64,000 nucleotides of DNA. It comes from Streptococcus parasanguinis ATCC 15912 (GTDB lineage Bacteria > Bacillota > Bacilli > Lactobacillales > Streptococcaceae). The stretch is from NCBI RefSeq assembly GCF_000164675.2, contig NC_015678.1:2089653-2153652 (forward strand), written 5' to 3'. Below, piece by piece: positions 43,691 to 54,644 of the stretch. Both the position numbers and the translations under genes were made by a program. Position 1 is the stretch's first letter. Every line of letters begins with the position of its first letter. Below the pieces are notes generated by a model. That model had not been told where the DNA came from. It did no database searches and saw only the letters and a list, made by a program, of their open reading frames with translations.

Positions 43691-44848
43691 ATGAAAAAAC
43701 ATTTTGAATTGATCGCAACAGCAGCTGCTGGTTTAGAAGCAGTAGTAGGACGGGAATTAAGAAATCTTGGTTACGATTGCCAGGTTGAAAATGGACGGGT
43801 ACGGTTTCAAGGTGATTCTCGGACAATCATTGAGACGAATCTCTGGTTGCGTGCGGCTGATAGAGTAAAGATAGTTGTTGGTAGTTTTCCAGCTAAAACT
43901 TTTGAAGAACTCTTTCAAGGTGTCTTTGCTTTGGATTGGGAAAATTATTTGCCTTTGGGTGCACGTTTTCCTATTTCAAAGGCTAAATGTGTTAAATCAA
44001 AACTTCATAATGAACCTAGCGTTCAGGCAATCTCGAAAAAAGCAGTTGTTAAAAAGTTACAAAGACATTATGCTCGACCAGAAGGGGTTCCCTTGATAGA
44101 AAATGGGGCAGAGTTCAAGATCGAAGTGTCGATTCTCAAAGATCAAGCTACCGTTTTGATTGATACTACAGGCAGTAGCCTCTTCAAGCGTGGTTATCGG
44201 ACTGAAAAAGGTGGTGCACCAATCAAGGAAAATATGGCAGCTGCTATCCTTCAGTTGTCAAACTGGTACCCAGATAAGCCTTTAATTGATCCAACATGTG
44301 GTTCGGGTACTTTTTGTATTGAGGCAGCGATGATTGCACGCAACATGGCGCCAGGTTTAAGACGTACCTTCTCTTTTGAGGAGTGGAATTGGGTTGACGA
44401 TCGTCTGATACAAGAAGTTCGTACAGAAGCCAGTAAAAAAATCAATCGAGACCTGGTTTTGGATATTATGGGGACAGATATTGATGCGCGAATGATTGAT
44501 ATTGCTAAAGAGAACGCACGAAAAGCAGGTGTTAGCAGTGATATCACTTTTAAACAAATGCGTGTTCAGGATCTTCGTTCGGACAAGATCAATGGGGTCA
44601 TTATTTCTAATCCTCCATATGGGGAGCGATTATCCGATGATGTAGGTGTGACTAAGTTGTATGCTGAAATGGGACAAGTATTTGCTCCTCTCAAAACCTG
44701 GAGTAAGTTTATCCTAACCAATGATGAAAGTTTTGAATCTAAATACGGTAGTAAAGCAGATAAAAAAAGAAAACTTTATAATGGGACTCTGAAAGTTGAT
44801 CTCTACCAATATTTTGGAGAACGTATAAAACGGCAGATAAAGGCATAG
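43691..44848 (+). CDS. rlmL: rRNA/RNA N2-guanine methyltransferase, RlmL/YpsC type
   Basis: SAM-dependent methyltransferase, 385 residues. N-terminal ferredoxin-like and THUMP RNA-binding regions (about 1-155), SAM-binding PLIDPTCGSGTFCIEAAMIA (about 195-213), and catalytic NPPYGERL (N307-Y310). Acts on 23S rRNA by analogy with the E. coli RlmL methyltransferase half (m2G2445); often annotated wrongly as an adenine-specific DNA methylase. It follows rnpB and precedes mapZ (11 bases), forming a likely operon with mapZ. Confidence 0.88.
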   Translation: MKKHFELIATAAAGLEAVVGRELRNLGYDCQVENGRVRFQGDSRTIIETNLWLRAADRVKIVVGSFPAKTFEELFQGVFALDWENYLPLGARFPISKAKCVKSKLHNEPSVQAISKKAVVKKLQRHYARPEGVPLIENGAEFKIEVSILKDQATVLIDTTGSSLFKRGYRTEKGGAPIKENMAAAILQLSNWYPDKPLIDPTCGSGTFCIEAAMIARNMAPGLRRTFSFEEWNWVDDRLIQEVRTEASKKINRDLVLDIMGTDIDARMIDIAKENARKAGVSSDITFKQMRVQDLRSDKINGVIISNPPYGERLSDDVGVTKLYAEMGQVFAPLKTWSKFILTNDESFESKYGSKADKKRKLYNGTLKVDLYQYFGERIKRQIKA

Positions 44849-44859
44849 AAAGGATTCTT

Positions 44860-46257
44860 ATGACAGAGAAGGACAAGAAAGCATTAGAGCAAGAAACGGA
44901 ATCGATTTTAGATTTTGAAGATGCCAAAGAGATGACGATCGGGCAGGCCAATCGAAAGGCAGAAGAAATCGAAGCAGGTGTGACAGAAGGTGATAATGTC
45001 TTAGATAAATACATCAAACAACACCGAGCGGAAATCGAAGCGGATAAATATGATACAAAGATGTTGGCCAAAGAAGAATTGGAGAAAGCTGAAGAGTTGG
45101 CAGCTTCAGAAACAGTTGCTGAAGTGGCTGAAGCAGTGGAGGCACCGGAAGTAACGGAAACGGTCTTGGAACAAAGACCTGAAATGGATGCTATCTCAAC
45201 AGAGTTACCAGCTAAGATTAAATTTGGCCCTACATCAACCGAACCAATTGAAGAAGCAGAGGACCTTCCTGAGGAAATTCCAAGCAATGCGGGTAAACGA
45301 ATCAAAACGGTTCTATACTCTGTATTAGGTCTTGCGATTGTCGGTTCGGCCATTTTTGTGACCTATAACTGGATGCATAGTCGTGGAACATCTGGTGGTA
45401 CTACAGTTGTATCGTCTTCATCTAGCAAGTCATCTTCTACTTCTAAATCAAGTAGCAGTGAAACACAAGCTCAAAAACTAGAAGAGTTTACCAAAGCCTA
45501 TGATGCCTTTTTTGTAGATAAATCAAAAAGTGGTCTTAAAAATGATAAATTCGGAGACTTGGAAAATCTGAAGAAACTGCTGGACAAATTAGAAGGAAGC
45601 AGTGATTATAATACTGCTAAAACAAAATATGAAGACCTTGTGAAGCAAGTTTCTGCCATTCAAAAAGTGAATTCTCAATTTAGTTCCCCTGTCATCAAAG
45701 ATGGAGTTCTTGATGCAAATGCCAAAGCAAAAAGTGATGCTACGTTTGCAGAAACAAAGACAGGCAATGAAAAATTAGATAGCTTATTGAATGAGGCAGT
45801 TGCGCAAGGACGTTCACAACAGGTTGCGACACCGGCCCCAGTGACAGGAACAGGTGGTACAGAAGCTTCGAATGCAACTCCAGCTCCAGCTGTAAATGCT
45901 ACTACAAGTGGTGCAGGAACTGCAAGTCCAGGTTATTCAGGCTATGGTCTTCCAAGCGATGGTGTTCCACTACAGCGGAACTTGAGTCGTGTGCCGTATA
46001 ACCAAGCAGCTATCAATGATGTCAATAATCCGGCTTGGGTATTTGGTGATGGTATCCTTGAAAAAGTATTGAACATTGCTCGTAAACGTGGGCATATCAC
46101 TGGCAATCAATACATTTTAGAGCGTGTCAATATCATTAATGGTAATGGCTATTACAACCTCTTCAAACCAGATGGAACCTATCTCTTTAGTATCAATGCC
46201 AAGACTGGTTATTTCGTAGGAAACGGAAAAGGTCATTCAGATGCTCTGGATTATTAA
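44860..46257 (+). CDS. mapZ: Mid-cell-anchored protein MapZ (LocZ)
   Basis: Marks future division sites in streptococci and guides FtsZ rings; an StkP substrate. The 465-residue protein has a long acidic cytoplasmic half (about 1-145) with EADKYDTKMLAKEELEKAEE, one membrane helix (about 148-170, IKTVLYSVLGLAIVGSAIFVTY), a Ser-rich linker (SSSSSKSSSTSKSSSS), a first helical extracellular subdomain (about 205-300), a Thr/Ala/Pro linker and the conserved C-terminal peptidoglycan-binding subdomain with NPAWVFGDGILEKVLNIARK and NIINGNGYYNLFKPDG. Thr residues in the cytoplasmic part are candidate phosphosites. Repeat copy C follows. Confidence 0.95.
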   Translation: MTEKDKKALEQETESILDFEDAKEMTIGQANRKAEEIEAGVTEGDNVLDKYIKQHRAEIEADKYDTKMLAKEELEKAEELAASETVAEVAEAVEAPEVTETVLEQRPEMDAISTELPAKIKFGPTSTEPIEEAEDLPEEIPSNAGKRIKTVLYSVLGLAIVGSAIFVTYNWMHSRGTSGGTTVVSSSSSKSSSTSKSSSSETQAQKLEEFTKAYDAFFVDKSKSGLKNDKFGDLENLKKLLDKLEGSSDYNTAKTKYEDLVKQVSAIQKVNSQFSSPVIKDGVLDANAKAKSDATFAETKTGNEKLDSLLNEAVAQGRSQQVATPAPVTGTGGTEASNATPAPAVNATTSGAGTASPGYSGYGLPSDGVPLQRNLSRVPYNQAAINDVNNPAWVFGDGILEKVLNIARKRGHITGNQYILERVNIINGNGYYNLFKPDGTYLFSINAKTGYFVGNGKGHSDALDY

Positions 46258-46302
46258 TGTATGAGTAGACATACCATTTTGGGGAAAGATTACAATAGAA
46301 AA

Positions 46303-46479
46303 GAGAGTGGGACAGAAATCGGTAATTCGTTAGAATTCGATTTCTGTCCCACCTCCGCACAGTTGAGTAGGGCTGTAAAAGCTGATGAAATCAGTGTAGT
46401 AGAGCCCACTCAACCACTGCGTCTTGCTCGACAATCCAAAAATAATTGAGAGGCTAGGACTTTTGTCCCAGCCTCTTTT
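46303..46479 (-). repeat. Composite palindromic intergenic repeat, copy C
   Basis: Same orientation as copy B and nearly identical to it. Long hairpin GTGGGACAGAAATCG / CGATTTCTGTCCCAC is perfect here. Central hairpin GTTGAGTAGGGCT / AGCCCACTCAAC with GCTGAT/ATCAGT inside. Short hairpin GGCTAGGAC/GTCCCAGCC ends with TCTTTTC. It sits between convergent mapZ and luxS and probably terminates both. Confidence 0.9.
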
Positions 46480-46486
46480 CTGAGTA

Positions 46487-46969
46487 TTAAACAAGATGGC
46501 GTTCAAATGGATCATCAGAGATTCCTTGATCTAGAATCAAGCGACACCATTCTTTAGCTGAGAAGAGACTGTGATCCTTGTAATTTCCACAAGACTCAAT
46601 GGTTGTACCTGGAACGTTCTCCCAAGTACTGACAGATGCAATTTCTTCCAAAGAGTCTTTGATCACTTTAGCAATTTCATTACTAGAATGTTGCCCCCAC
46701 ATGATCATATGAAAACCGGTGCGACAACCAAATGGTGAACAATCAATCATACCATCGATGCGTTTGCGAATAAGCATTGCAAGAAGGTGCTCGATCGTGT
46801 GGAGCCCTGCAGTTGGAATCGCATTTTCATTGGGTTGCACTAAGCGAATATCAAAGTTGGAGATGATGTCTCCTTTGGGTCCAGTTTCCTCACCAATCAA
46901 GCGTACATAGGGAGCCTTCACAGCTGTGTGGTCCAATTCAAAACTTTCAACAATTACTTCTTTTGTCAT
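46487..46969 (-). CDS. luxS: S-ribosylhomocysteine lyase LuxS
   Basis: Cleaves S-ribosylhomocysteine to homocysteine and DPD, the AI-2 precursor, in the activated methyl cycle. The 160-residue protein has the metal motif H57-TIE60-H61 ([11 protein letters not shown]), catalytic C82 ([11 protein letters not shown]) and C127 as third metal ligand ([11 protein letters not shown]). All active-site residues are intact. Convergent with mapZ; own promoter upstream on the minus strand. Confidence 0.97.
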   Translation of the reverse strand: MTKEVIVESFELDHTAVKAPYVRLIGEETGPKGDIISNFDIRLVQPNENAIPTAGLHTIEHLLAMLIRKRIDGMIDCSPFGCRTGFHMIMWGQHSSNEIAKVIKDSLEEIASVSTWENVPGTTIESCGNYKDHSLFSAKEWCRLILDQGISDDPFERHLV

Positions 46970-46995
46970 ACTCTATTCCTTCTTTGTTTTTCTTG

Positions 46996-47023
46996 ATTAT
47001 AGCATAAAAAGCAATTTCAACAA
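46996..47023 (-). promoter_or_regulatory. luxS promoter
   Basis: Minus strand: TTGTTG (47023-47018), 16-base spacer, TGC-TATAAT (-10 at 47001-46996). Confidence 0.7.
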
Positions 47024-47136
47024 AGTAGAAATAGATGAATTTTTCTGAGCAGTTTTTAAAGAATAAGAGGGTTGAAATTAGAAGAAAGAAACAAGAATTT
47101 AGCAAAAATATAATAGGTTAATCTTGTTTTTTTAGA

Positions 47137-47165
47137 TTGTTAAATTTAGTAATTTATGGTAAAAT
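47137..47165 (+). promoter_or_regulatory. rny promoter
   Basis: TTGTTA (47137-47142), 17-base spacer ending TGG, TAAAAT (47160-47165). Gives a leader of about 40 bases. Confidence 0.65.
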
Positions 47166-47213
47166 GTAAAAGAATTTTTAATTCAACTAATTAAATAGAT
47201 TTGGGGTAAAAGC

Positions 47214-48821
47214 ATGAATTTTGTTATTACAGGTGTTTTTGCCGCGGTCATTGGTTTAGTCATTGGATATGTGGGAACTGCACTTAAAATGAAAGCTTCA
47301 AAAGAAGCTGCGGAACTCACCCTTTTGAATGCTGAACAAGAAGCAACGAATTTACGTGGACAGGCTGAACGTGAAGCTGATTTGATTTTAAAAGAGGCAA
47401 AGCATGAATCAAGTTCACTTAAAAAAGAAGCACTTTTGGAGGCAAAGGAAGAAGCCAGAAAATATCGTGAAGAGGTCGATGCTGAGTTTAAGTCAGAACG
47501 ACAAGAATTGAAGCAATTAGAAAGCCGTTTGGCAGAACGCGCTAGCAATCTTGATCGTAAAGACGACATTTTAACAAGCAAAGAACAGTCTCTTGAACAC
47601 AAAGAGCAAAGTCTTACAGATAGAACTAAACACATTGATACGCGTGAACAACAGCTGGAAGAGCTTGAACACAAGAAAGTAGAGGAACTGGAACGTGTCG
47701 CTGCTCTAAGTCAAGGAGAAGCGCGTGACATTATTTTGAATCAGAAGGAAGAGCAACTTTCAAAAGAAATTGCCTCACGGATTCGTGATGCTGAATTGGA
47801 AGTGAAAGAACGTTCTGATAAAATCGCAAAAGACATTCTTGTCCAAGCCATGCAGCGAATGGCGGGTGATTTTGTTGCTGAGCAAACAAATTCAACGGTT
47901 CATTTGCCAGACGATAGTATGAAGGGTCGGATTATCGGTCGTGAAGGGCGCAATATTCGTACCTTTGAGAGCTTGACGGGTGTCGATGTGATTATCGATG
48001 ATACGCCAGAGGTGGTGACCTTGTCAGGGTTTGATCCGATTCGTCGTGAAATTGCCCGTATGACAATGGAGAGCCTTCTCAAAGATGGTAGGATCCATCC
48101 AGCTCGTATTGAAGAGCTGGTTGAGAAGAATCGTCAGGAAATTGACAACCGGATTCGTGAATACGGTGAGGCGGCTGCCTATGAAATTGGTGCGCCAAAC
48201 CTCCATCCAGATTTGATGAAAATCATGGGACGGTTGCAATTCCGGACTTCTTATGGTCAAAACGTCTTGCGTCACTCCATTGAAGTTGCCAAACTTTCTG
48301 GTATTATTGCTAGCGAGTTGGGTGAAAATGCTACCTTGGCACGACGTGCAGGTTTCTTACATGATATCGGTAAAGCGATTGACCGTGAGGTTGAAGGAAG
48401 TCACGTTGAGATTGGGACGGAATTGGCACGGAAGTACAAGGAACACCCAGTGGTTGTCAATACTATTGCCAGTCACCATGGTGATGTGGAACCCGAAAGT
48501 GTCATCGCAGTCATTGTCGCTGCAGCGGATGCCTTGAGTGCGGCTCGACCTGGGGCACGAAGTGAGTCACTTGAAAGCTACATCAAACGCTTGCAAGATC
48601 TTGAAGAAATTGCAAATAGTTTTGAAGGAGTTAAGACAAGTTTTGCCCTTCAAGCGGGTCGTGAAATCCGCATTATGGTTAGTCCTGAGGCAATTAAGGA
48701 TGATAAAGTGACGATCTTAGCTCATGATATTCGTGAGAAGATCGAATCCAATCTTGAATATCCTGGAAACATTAAAGTTACGGTTATTCGAGAATTGCGC
48801 GCAGTTGATTATGCAAAATAA
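47214..48821 (+). CDS. rny: Ribonuclease Y
   Basis: Membrane-anchored endoribonuclease starting bulk mRNA decay. The 535-residue protein has an N-terminal membrane helix (about 3-22), a long Lys/Glu/Arg-rich coiled coil (about 25-200), a KH domain with [17 protein letters not shown] (about 237-253), and an HD hydrolase domain with RHSIEVAK and [11 protein letters not shown] (about 350-390). Length and motifs are normal. Ribosome site TTGGGG is rather weak. Its own promoter and terminator are visible. Confidence 0.96.
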   Translation: MNFVITGVFAAVIGLVIGYVGTALKMKASKEAAELTLLNAEQEATNLRGQAEREADLILKEAKHESSSLKKEALLEAKEEARKYREEVDAEFKSERQELKQLESRLAERASNLDRKDDILTSKEQSLEHKEQSLTDRTKHIDTREQQLEELEHKKVEELERVAALSQGEARDIILNQKEEQLSKEIASRIRDAELEVKERSDKIAKDILVQAMQRMAGDFVAEQTNSTVHLPDDSMKGRIIGREGRNIRTFESLTGVDVIIDDTPEVVTLSGFDPIRREIARMTMESLLKDGRIHPARIEELVEKNRQEIDNRIREYGEAAAYEIGAPNLHPDLMKIMGRLQFRTSYGQNVLRHSIEVAKLSGIIASELGENATLARRAGFLHDIGKAIDREVEGSHVEIGTELARKYKEHPVVVNTIASHHGDVEPESVIAVIVAAADALSAARPGARSESLESYIKRLQDLEEIANSFEGVKTSFALQAGREIRIMVSPEAIKDDKVTILAHDIREKIESNLEYPGNIKVTVIRELRAVDYAK

Positions 48822-48824
48822 TCA

Positions 48825-48859
48825 AAAAGCTTGAGATGGAGCATCTTGAGCTTTTTGTT
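48825..48859 (+). terminator. rny terminator
   Basis: AAAAAGCTTGAGATG / CATCTTGAGCTTTTT stem with two G-T pairs and a GAG loop. Confidence 0.85.
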
Positions 48860-48872
48860 TTAAAAAAATCAG

Positions 48873-48901
48873 TTGAAAATTAGGTCAATTTTTGTTACAC
48901 T
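48873..48901 (+). promoter_or_regulatory. gmk promoter
   Basis: TTGAAA (48873-48878), 17-base spacer, TACACT (48896-48901), about 27 bases before the start. Confidence 0.7.
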
Positions 48902-48907
48902 AGATAG

Positions 48908-49561
<654 letters not shown>

Positions 49562-49586
49562 ATAATTAGAAAATAGGTGTAGGAAT

Positions 49587-49901
49587 ATGATGTTAAAACC
49601 TTCTATTGATACGTTGCTTGACAAAGTACCATCCAAATATTCATTGGTCATTCTTGAGGCGAAACGGGCACATGAATTGGAAAGTGGTGCAGTTCCAACT
49701 CAAGAATTTAAATCAGTGAAATCAACATTACAAGCGCTTGAAGAAATCGAGTCGGGCAATGTGGTTGTTCACCCTGACCCAGAAGCAAAACGTGAAGCTC
49801 TTCGCCGACGTAGTGAAGCTGAGCGGATTCGTAAAGAAGAAGAGGAGCGCAAAATTAAGGAACAAATTGCCAAAGAAAAAGAAGATGGTGAAAAAATTTA
49901 A
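49587..49901 (+). CDS. rpoZ: RNA polymerase omega subunit
   Basis: Small subunit that helps assemble beta' in RNA polymerase. The 104-residue protein starts [20 protein letters not shown] and has [12 protein letters not shown] (about 29-40), the omega signature. The C-terminal 40 residues are highly charged ([18 protein letters not shown]), typical of streptococcal omega. Two adjacent ATGs (49587, 49590) are equally possible starts. Follows gmk by 25 bases. Confidence 0.95.
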   Translation: MMLKPSIDTLLDKVPSKYSLVILEAKRAHELESGAVPTQEFKSVKSTLQALEEIESGNVVVHPDPEAKREALRRRSEAERIRKEEEERKIKEQIAKEKEDGEKI

Positions 49902-49989
49902 GGTTGGGAGCTTCTCAATCTTATTTTTTGCTATTTAAAGGGTTCCGTGATAAAGTAAAGCACATATAATAGAGGCTGGAGGTGAAAAA

Positions 49990-52374
49990 GTGATCGCAAA
50001 AGTAATCGTAGATGTACCATTGATGCAGACGGATAAACCCTATTCTTACCAGATTCCATCAGAATTTGAGGATATGATAGAGGCGGGAATACGAGTCCAT
50101 GTGCCCTTTGGTAAAGCCAATCGATTGATTCAGGGAATTGTGATCGAAGTATTAGAAGTTATCGATACTACAGAGGAATTGAAGGCGATTGTAGAAGTCT
50201 TAGACTACACACCTGTCTTAAACAAAGAACAGTTCTGGTTGGCAGATCAATTGCGAAAAAGTGTTTTTTCATATAAGATAACAATTTTAAAAACCATGCT
50301 TCCCTCTCTCCTCAATTCCAGTTACGACAAGATTTTGTATCCTCAGCCGTCATTGGATCTAGCAACCAAAGTGAAGCTTTTTGGTAAAAAAAATGAAGTC
50401 GCTTTTTCTTCTTTAGATGTAGCTGATCAAGCTCTGGTTATGCGCTTGGTTAGAAAAGGCGATTTGGTATTAGAATACAAGGCCAAGGATAAGAAACAAA
50501 TTAAAACAGAAAAATGGTATCGCATTAACCAGGAACGATTAAAAGAACTTCAACCTTCAGCGAGAGCTAAAAAAAGGCTAGCATTGAAAGAACACCTGTT
50601 ACTAGAGCAAGGGGAGCAACCTTTAGCAGGATTGTATCAGAATTTTTCACGAGAAGTAGTGGCTTATTTTATTGATCAGGGTGTGTTAGAAATTACTGAG
50701 CGAGAAGTGAATCGGGCGGCTGCTTATTATGAAGGAAAAGAACAGTCCCAAGCCCTGCTTTTAAATACAGAGCAGTCAAAAGCTGTGGAAACAGTTGTTT
50801 CTCAGTTTGGAAAAACATCAAATCCTTTTTTATTAGAAGGAGTGACTGGAAGTGGGAAAACGGAAGTTTATTTGCAGATTATTCAGGAAGTTCTAAATAA
50901 GGGGAAAACGGCTATCATGTTGGTCCCTGAGATTTCCCTGACACCACAGATGACAGACCGTTTTATCTCGCGGTTTGGTCAGGAAGTAGCCATTCTACAC
51001 TCGGGCTTATCAAATGGTGAAAAGTACGATCAATGGCGGAAAGTTGAACGTGGGGAGGCCAGGGTAGTCGTGGGAGCACGCTCAGCAATCTTTGCTCCTT
51101 TAAAAAACATAGGAGCCATCATTATTGATGAGGAGCACGAGGCTTCCTACAAACAAGATAGTAACCCACGCTACCACGCAAGGGAAGTCGCAGTCTTAAG
51201 GGCTCAGTACAATCAAGCAGTCTTGCTTCTTGGATCTGCCACACCAAGTCTAGAATCGCGGGCTCGTGCAACAAAAGGGGTTTATGAATTAATTCGTCTA
51301 ACCCAGCGGGCCAATCCGGCAGCCAAAATTCCAGAAGTTAAAGTTGTTGATTTCCGTGATTATATTGGCCAAAATGAAGCTGGTAACTTCACTCCTGTTC
51401 TAGTGGAAGCTATTGCTGAACACTTGCAGAAAAAAGAGCAGATTGTCTTGATGTTGAACCGCCGTGGTTATTCCAGCTTTGTTATGTGTCGCGAGTGTGG
51501 GACTGTGGATACTTGTCCTAATTGTGACATCTCTTTGACCCTCCATATGGATACCAAAACTATGAATTGCCATTATTGTGGTTATAGTAAGGCAATTCCT
51601 CGACACTGTCCAAATTGCCAAAGTCCTTCCATTCGTTATTACGGAACAGGAACGCAAAAAGCCTATGATGAATTACAAGAGATCTTTCCTGAGGCTAAAA
51701 TTTTGCGCATGGATGTGGATACCACCCGAAAAAAAGGGAGCCACGCAGCAATATTAGATGCTTTCGGGAATGGAGAAGCGGATATTTTGTTAGGGACGCA
51801 AATGATTGCTAAGGGGCTGGATTTTCCAAATGTGACGTTAGTGGGTGTCTTGAATGCGGATACTTCTTTAAATTTACCGGATTATCGATCCTCAGAGCGA
51901 ACCTTTCAGCTTTTGACTCAGGTGGCAGGAAGGGCCGGACGAGCAGAGAAAGAAGGAGAAGTCATCATTCAGAGCTACAACCCCAATCATTATGCAATCC
52001 GGTTTGCTAAAGACCAAGATTATGAAGGCTTTTTTGCCTATGAAATGCAGATTCGCCGGCAGTTGGGCTATACACCGTATTACTTCACAGTTGGGTTAAC
52101 CCTGTCGCATAAGAGTGAGGAAATTGTGATGGAGAAGTCACATCAGGTTATGGAAATCCTCCGTTCTGGCTTATCCGATCAGGTCCAAATCTTAGGACCA
52201 ACTCCTAAACCAATTGCACGTACACATAATTTGTATCATTATCAAATTATTGTGAAGTATCGTTTCGAAGAAGGTATGACACAGGTATTGAATCAAATCT
52301 TAGAATTTACCCAAGAAAAAGGGAATAAAGATCTGCGTCTGAGTATTGATAATGAACCTCAAAGTTTCATGTAA
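49990..52374 (+). CDS. priA: Primosomal helicase PriA
   Basis: Restarts stalled replication forks as a 3'-5' helicase. The 794-residue protein starts at GTG 49990 with GGAGGTG upstream. N-terminal DNA-binding domain (about 1-110), helicase motifs [12 protein letters not shown] (about 285-296), DEEH ([11 protein letters not shown]) and [10 protein letters not shown], then the zinc-binding Cys cluster [10 protein letters not shown] and [17 protein letters not shown] (about 500-550), and [12 protein letters not shown] in the second RecA domain. Complete. Confidence 0.96.
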   Translation: MIAKVIVDVPLMQTDKPYSYQIPSEFEDMIEAGIRVHVPFGKANRLIQGIVIEVLEVIDTTEELKAIVEVLDYTPVLNKEQFWLADQLRKSVFSYKITILKTMLPSLLNSSYDKILYPQPSLDLATKVKLFGKKNEVAFSSLDVADQALVMRLVRKGDLVLEYKAKDKKQIKTEKWYRINQERLKELQPSARAKKRLALKEHLLLEQGEQPLAGLYQNFSREVVAYFIDQGVLEITEREVNRAAAYYEGKEQSQALLLNTEQSKAVETVVSQFGKTSNPFLLEGVTGSGKTEVYLQIIQEVLNKGKTAIMLVPEISLTPQMTDRFISRFGQEVAILHSGLSNGEKYDQWRKVERGEARVVVGARSAIFAPLKNIGAIIIDEEHEASYKQDSNPRYHAREVAVLRAQYNQAVLLLGSATPSLESRARATKGVYELIRLTQRANPAAKIPEVKVVDFRDYIGQNEAGNFTPVLVEAIAEHLQKKEQIVLMLNRRGYSSFVMCRECGTVDTCPNCDISLTLHMDTKTMNCHYCGYSKAIPRHCPNCQSPSIRYYGTGTQKAYDELQEIFPEAKILRMDVDTTRKKGSHAAILDAFGNGEADILLGTQMIAKGLDFPNVTLVGVLNADTSLNLPDYRSSERTFQLLTQVAGRAGRAEKEGEVIIQSYNPNHYAIRFAKDQDYEGFFAYEMQIRRQLGYTPYYFTVGLTLSHKSEEIVMEKSHQVMEILRSGLSDQVQILGPTPKPIARTHNLYHYQIIVKYRFEEGMTQVLNQILEFTQEKGNKDLRLSIDNEPQSFM

Positions 52375-52384
52375 GGAAGAAAAA

Positions 52385-53320
52385 ATGACAAAATTAATTT
52401 TTATGGGAACACCTGATTTTTCAGCGACCGTTTTAAAGGGCTTGTTAGCAGATTCGCGTTATGAAATTCTAGCAGTTGTGACGCAACCAGACCGCAAAGT
52501 AGGTCGCAAAAAGGAGATTCGAATGACCCCAGTGAAGCAGGTAGCTTTGGAACATCAACTACCGGTTCTTCAGCCGGAGAAATTATCGGGTAGTCCAGAA
52601 ATGGAAACTCTCTTATCACTAGATGCAGATGGAATTGTGACCGCTGCTTTTGGACAATTTTTACCGACAAAATTGTTGGAGAACTTCCAATTTGCGGTGA
52701 ATGTCCACGCGTCTTTATTGCCTAAATATAGAGGTGGAGCTCCCATTCACTATGCTCTTATCAATGGTGATGAAGAAGCTGGGGTTACAATTATGGAAAT
52801 GGTCAAGGAAATGGACGCTGGAGACATGATTGCAGCTCGTTCTCTACCAATTTTAGATGAGGACAATGTAGGAACCTTGTTTGAAAAATTGGCTGTCCTT
52901 GGACGTGACTTACTCCTAGATACTTTGCCAGCTTACCTGGCAGGGGAGATCAAGTCAAGTCCACAAGATCCAAATTTGGTCACATTTTCACCGAATATTT
53001 TGCCGGAAGAAGAGGTTTTGGACTGGACCAAAACCAACCGCCAAGTCTTTAATCAGATTCGAGGGATGAATCCTTGGCCGGTGGCTCATACGTTATTAAA
53101 TGGTCAACGCTTTAAAGTCTACGAAGCAGAGCTATGCGAAGGAAATGGAAATCCTGGAGAAGTGATTGGTTTGAGCAAAAAAGAGTTGCTGGTAGCTGCT
53201 GGAGAAGGTTCACTGTCCCTTAAAGTTGTGCAACCAGCAGGAAAACCTAAAATGTCCATCACAGACTTTTTGAATGGCGCGGGTCGTCAATTGAAATTAG
53301 GAGATCGCTTTGGAAGTTAA
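52385..53320 (+). CDS. fmt: Methionyl-tRNA formyltransferase
   Basis: Formylates initiator Met-tRNA. 311 residues from ATG 52385 (AAGGAAG site), beginning [19 protein letters not shown]. Contains the catalytic N-H-D set in [21 protein letters not shown] (about 107-127) with [22 protein letters not shown], and a C-terminal tRNA-binding domain. Starts 10 bases after priA stop; followed by rsmB, which overlaps it by 11 bases if the TTG start is used. Confidence 0.96.
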   Translation: MTKLIFMGTPDFSATVLKGLLADSRYEILAVVTQPDRKVGRKKEIRMTPVKQVALEHQLPVLQPEKLSGSPEMETLLSLDADGIVTAAFGQFLPTKLLENFQFAVNVHASLLPKYRGGAPIHYALINGDEEAGVTIMEMVKEMDAGDMIAARSLPILDEDNVGTLFEKLAVLGRDLLLDTLPAYLAGEIKSSPQDPNLVTFSPNILPEEEVLDWTKTNRQVFNQIRGMNPWPVAHTLLNGQRFKVYEAELCEGNGNPGEVIGLSKKELLVAAGEGSLSLKVVQPAGKPKMSITDFLNGAGRQLKLGDRFGS

Positions 53321-54623
53321 ACAAATGAATGCGCGTGAACAGATCGTTCGAGTCTTGGAAGAAGTCTTTGAACACGGGGCTTATTCCAATATTGCCTTGA
53401 AAAAAACGCTAGAACATTCCCAGCTTTCGGATAAGGATAGAAGCTTTGTTACGGAAGTTGTTTACGGTACAGTAGCACGGAAAATAACGCTCGAATGGTA
53501 TCTCTCTCACGTGATCGAAGATCGGACAAAATTGGATCCATGGGTCTATTATCTCTTAATGATGAGTTTGTATCAACTCGTCTATTTAGACCGAATTCCC
53601 GATCATGCCATCGTCAATGAAGCCGTTCGGATAGCAAAAAGCCGTAAAGAAGGCAGTGAGAAGTTTGTCAATGCTATTCTTAGAAAGCTTCTCCGCGAGG
53701 GACTACCAGCTGTTGATACGATCAAGCGAAAGAACAAACGTTATTCGGTGCAGTATTCCCTACCTGTATGGTTGGTTAAAGCATTGATCGAAGAATATGG
53801 TGAAGAACGTGCTTGTGCTATTTTTAAAAGTCTTTATCAGCGTAATAAATCCAGTATTCGTGTCGTTGATCTGAGTGAAAAAGAAAAACTCGCTCAGGAG
53901 TTGGAAGCAAGTGCATCCCTCATTGCTTCTTCTGCCCTCGTGAAAGATCAGGGACATTTTGCGGCGCACTCCTTGTTTAAAGAGGGCCGGATCACCATTC
54001 AAGATGAATCTAGTCAATTGGTGGCACCGGCCTTGGATTTACAAGGCGATGAATGGGTTTTAGATGCCTGTGCGGCACCAGGTGGAAAGACGACTCACAT
54101 CGCTTCTTTTCTTACAACTGGGAAAGTTACAGCCTTAGATCTGTATGATCATAAACTGAAATTAATTCAAGAAAATGCCAATCGGCTTCATGTTGCAGAT
54201 AAAATTTTGACAAAGAAGTTAGATGCGACAAGAGTTTTTGAAACATTTGGACCAGATGCATTCGATAAAGTATTGGTGGATGCACCCTGTTCTGGGATTG
54301 GACTGATACGGAGAAAGCCGGATATCAAGTACAATAAAGAGAGTGTAGATTTTGTCTCTTTACAAGCCATTCAATTAGCAATTCTGGATAGTGTTTGTCA
54401 AAGTGTGCGTAAAGGTGGTATAATAGTGTACAGTACGTGTACAATTATAGGGAAAGAAAATTTTGAAGTGGTTGATCGTTTTTTAAAAAGTCACCCAAAT
54501 TTTGAACAAGTCCCATTGGATCACAAAAGAAAAGATATTCTTGAAAATAACTGTATTCTGATTACACCTGAATTGTATGAAAGTGATGGCTTCTTTATCA
54601 GTTGTTTTAAGAGAATTTTATAA
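53310..54623 (+). CDS. rsmB: 16S rRNA m5C967 methyltransferase RsmB (Sun)
   Basis: Methylates C967 of 16S rRNA. N-terminal NusB-like domain (about 1-140, [14 protein letters not shown]), then a Rossmann methyltransferase with [14 protein letters not shown] (about 248-261), [19 protein letters not shown] (about 326-344) and STCTI holding the catalytic cysteines. 437 residues from the TTG at 53310, which has AGGAGA at ideal distance inside fmt; an ATG at 53325 is the alternative. Coupled to fmt. Confidence 0.93.
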   Translation: MEVKQMNAREQIVRVLEEVFEHGAYSNIALKKTLEHSQLSDKDRSFVTEVVYGTVARKITLEWYLSHVIEDRTKLDPWVYYLLMMSLYQLVYLDRIPDHAIVNEAVRIAKSRKEGSEKFVNAILRKLLREGLPAVDTIKRKNKRYSVQYSLPVWLVKALIEEYGEERACAIFKSLYQRNKSSIRVVDLSEKEKLAQELEASASLIASSALVKDQGHFAAHSLFKEGRITIQDESSQLVAPALDLQGDEWVLDACAAPGGKTTHIASFLTTGKVTALDLYDHKLKLIQENANRLHVADKILTKKLDATRVFETFGPDAFDKVLVDAPCSGIGLIRRKPDIKYNKESVDFVSLQAIQLAILDSVCQSVRKGGIIVYSTCTIIGKENFEVVDRFLKSHPNFEQVPLDHKRKDILENNCILITPELYESDGFFISCFKRIL

Positions 54624-54644
54624 CATCAGGAGGGAACTGACAGT

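Noticed and set aside
43691..44848. DNA adenine methylase of a restriction-modification system
   Set aside because: The NPPY motif can suggest N6-adenine methylation of DNA, but the THUMP region, the neighbourhood (gpsB-rnpB-mapZ) and the absence of a restriction gene indicate an RNA methyltransferase of RlmL/YpsC type.
44739..45353. 204-codon Ser/Ala-rich frame on the minus strand opposite rlmL and mapZ
   Set aside because: Antisense of the Glu/Ala-rich cytoplasmic half of MapZ; no ribosome site or promoter.
46261..46449. 62-codon plus-strand frame directly after mapZ
   Set aside because: It runs through repeat copy C, has no ribosome site and no family match; the mapZ C terminus is already complete.
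46330..46515. Open frame on the minus strand giving SSKTQWLSGLYYTDFISFY-like peptide, also seen in repeat copies A and B
   Set aside because: It is translated from the palindromic intergenic repeat. The peptide is similar between copies only because the DNA is repeated, has no ribosome site, and is often mis-annotated as a hypothetical gene.
47183..47674. 163-codon Cys/Ser-rich frame on the minus strand opposite rny
   Set aside because: Antisense shadow of the RNase Y coiled coil; the product looks like low-complexity Ser/Cys/Leu, not a real protein.
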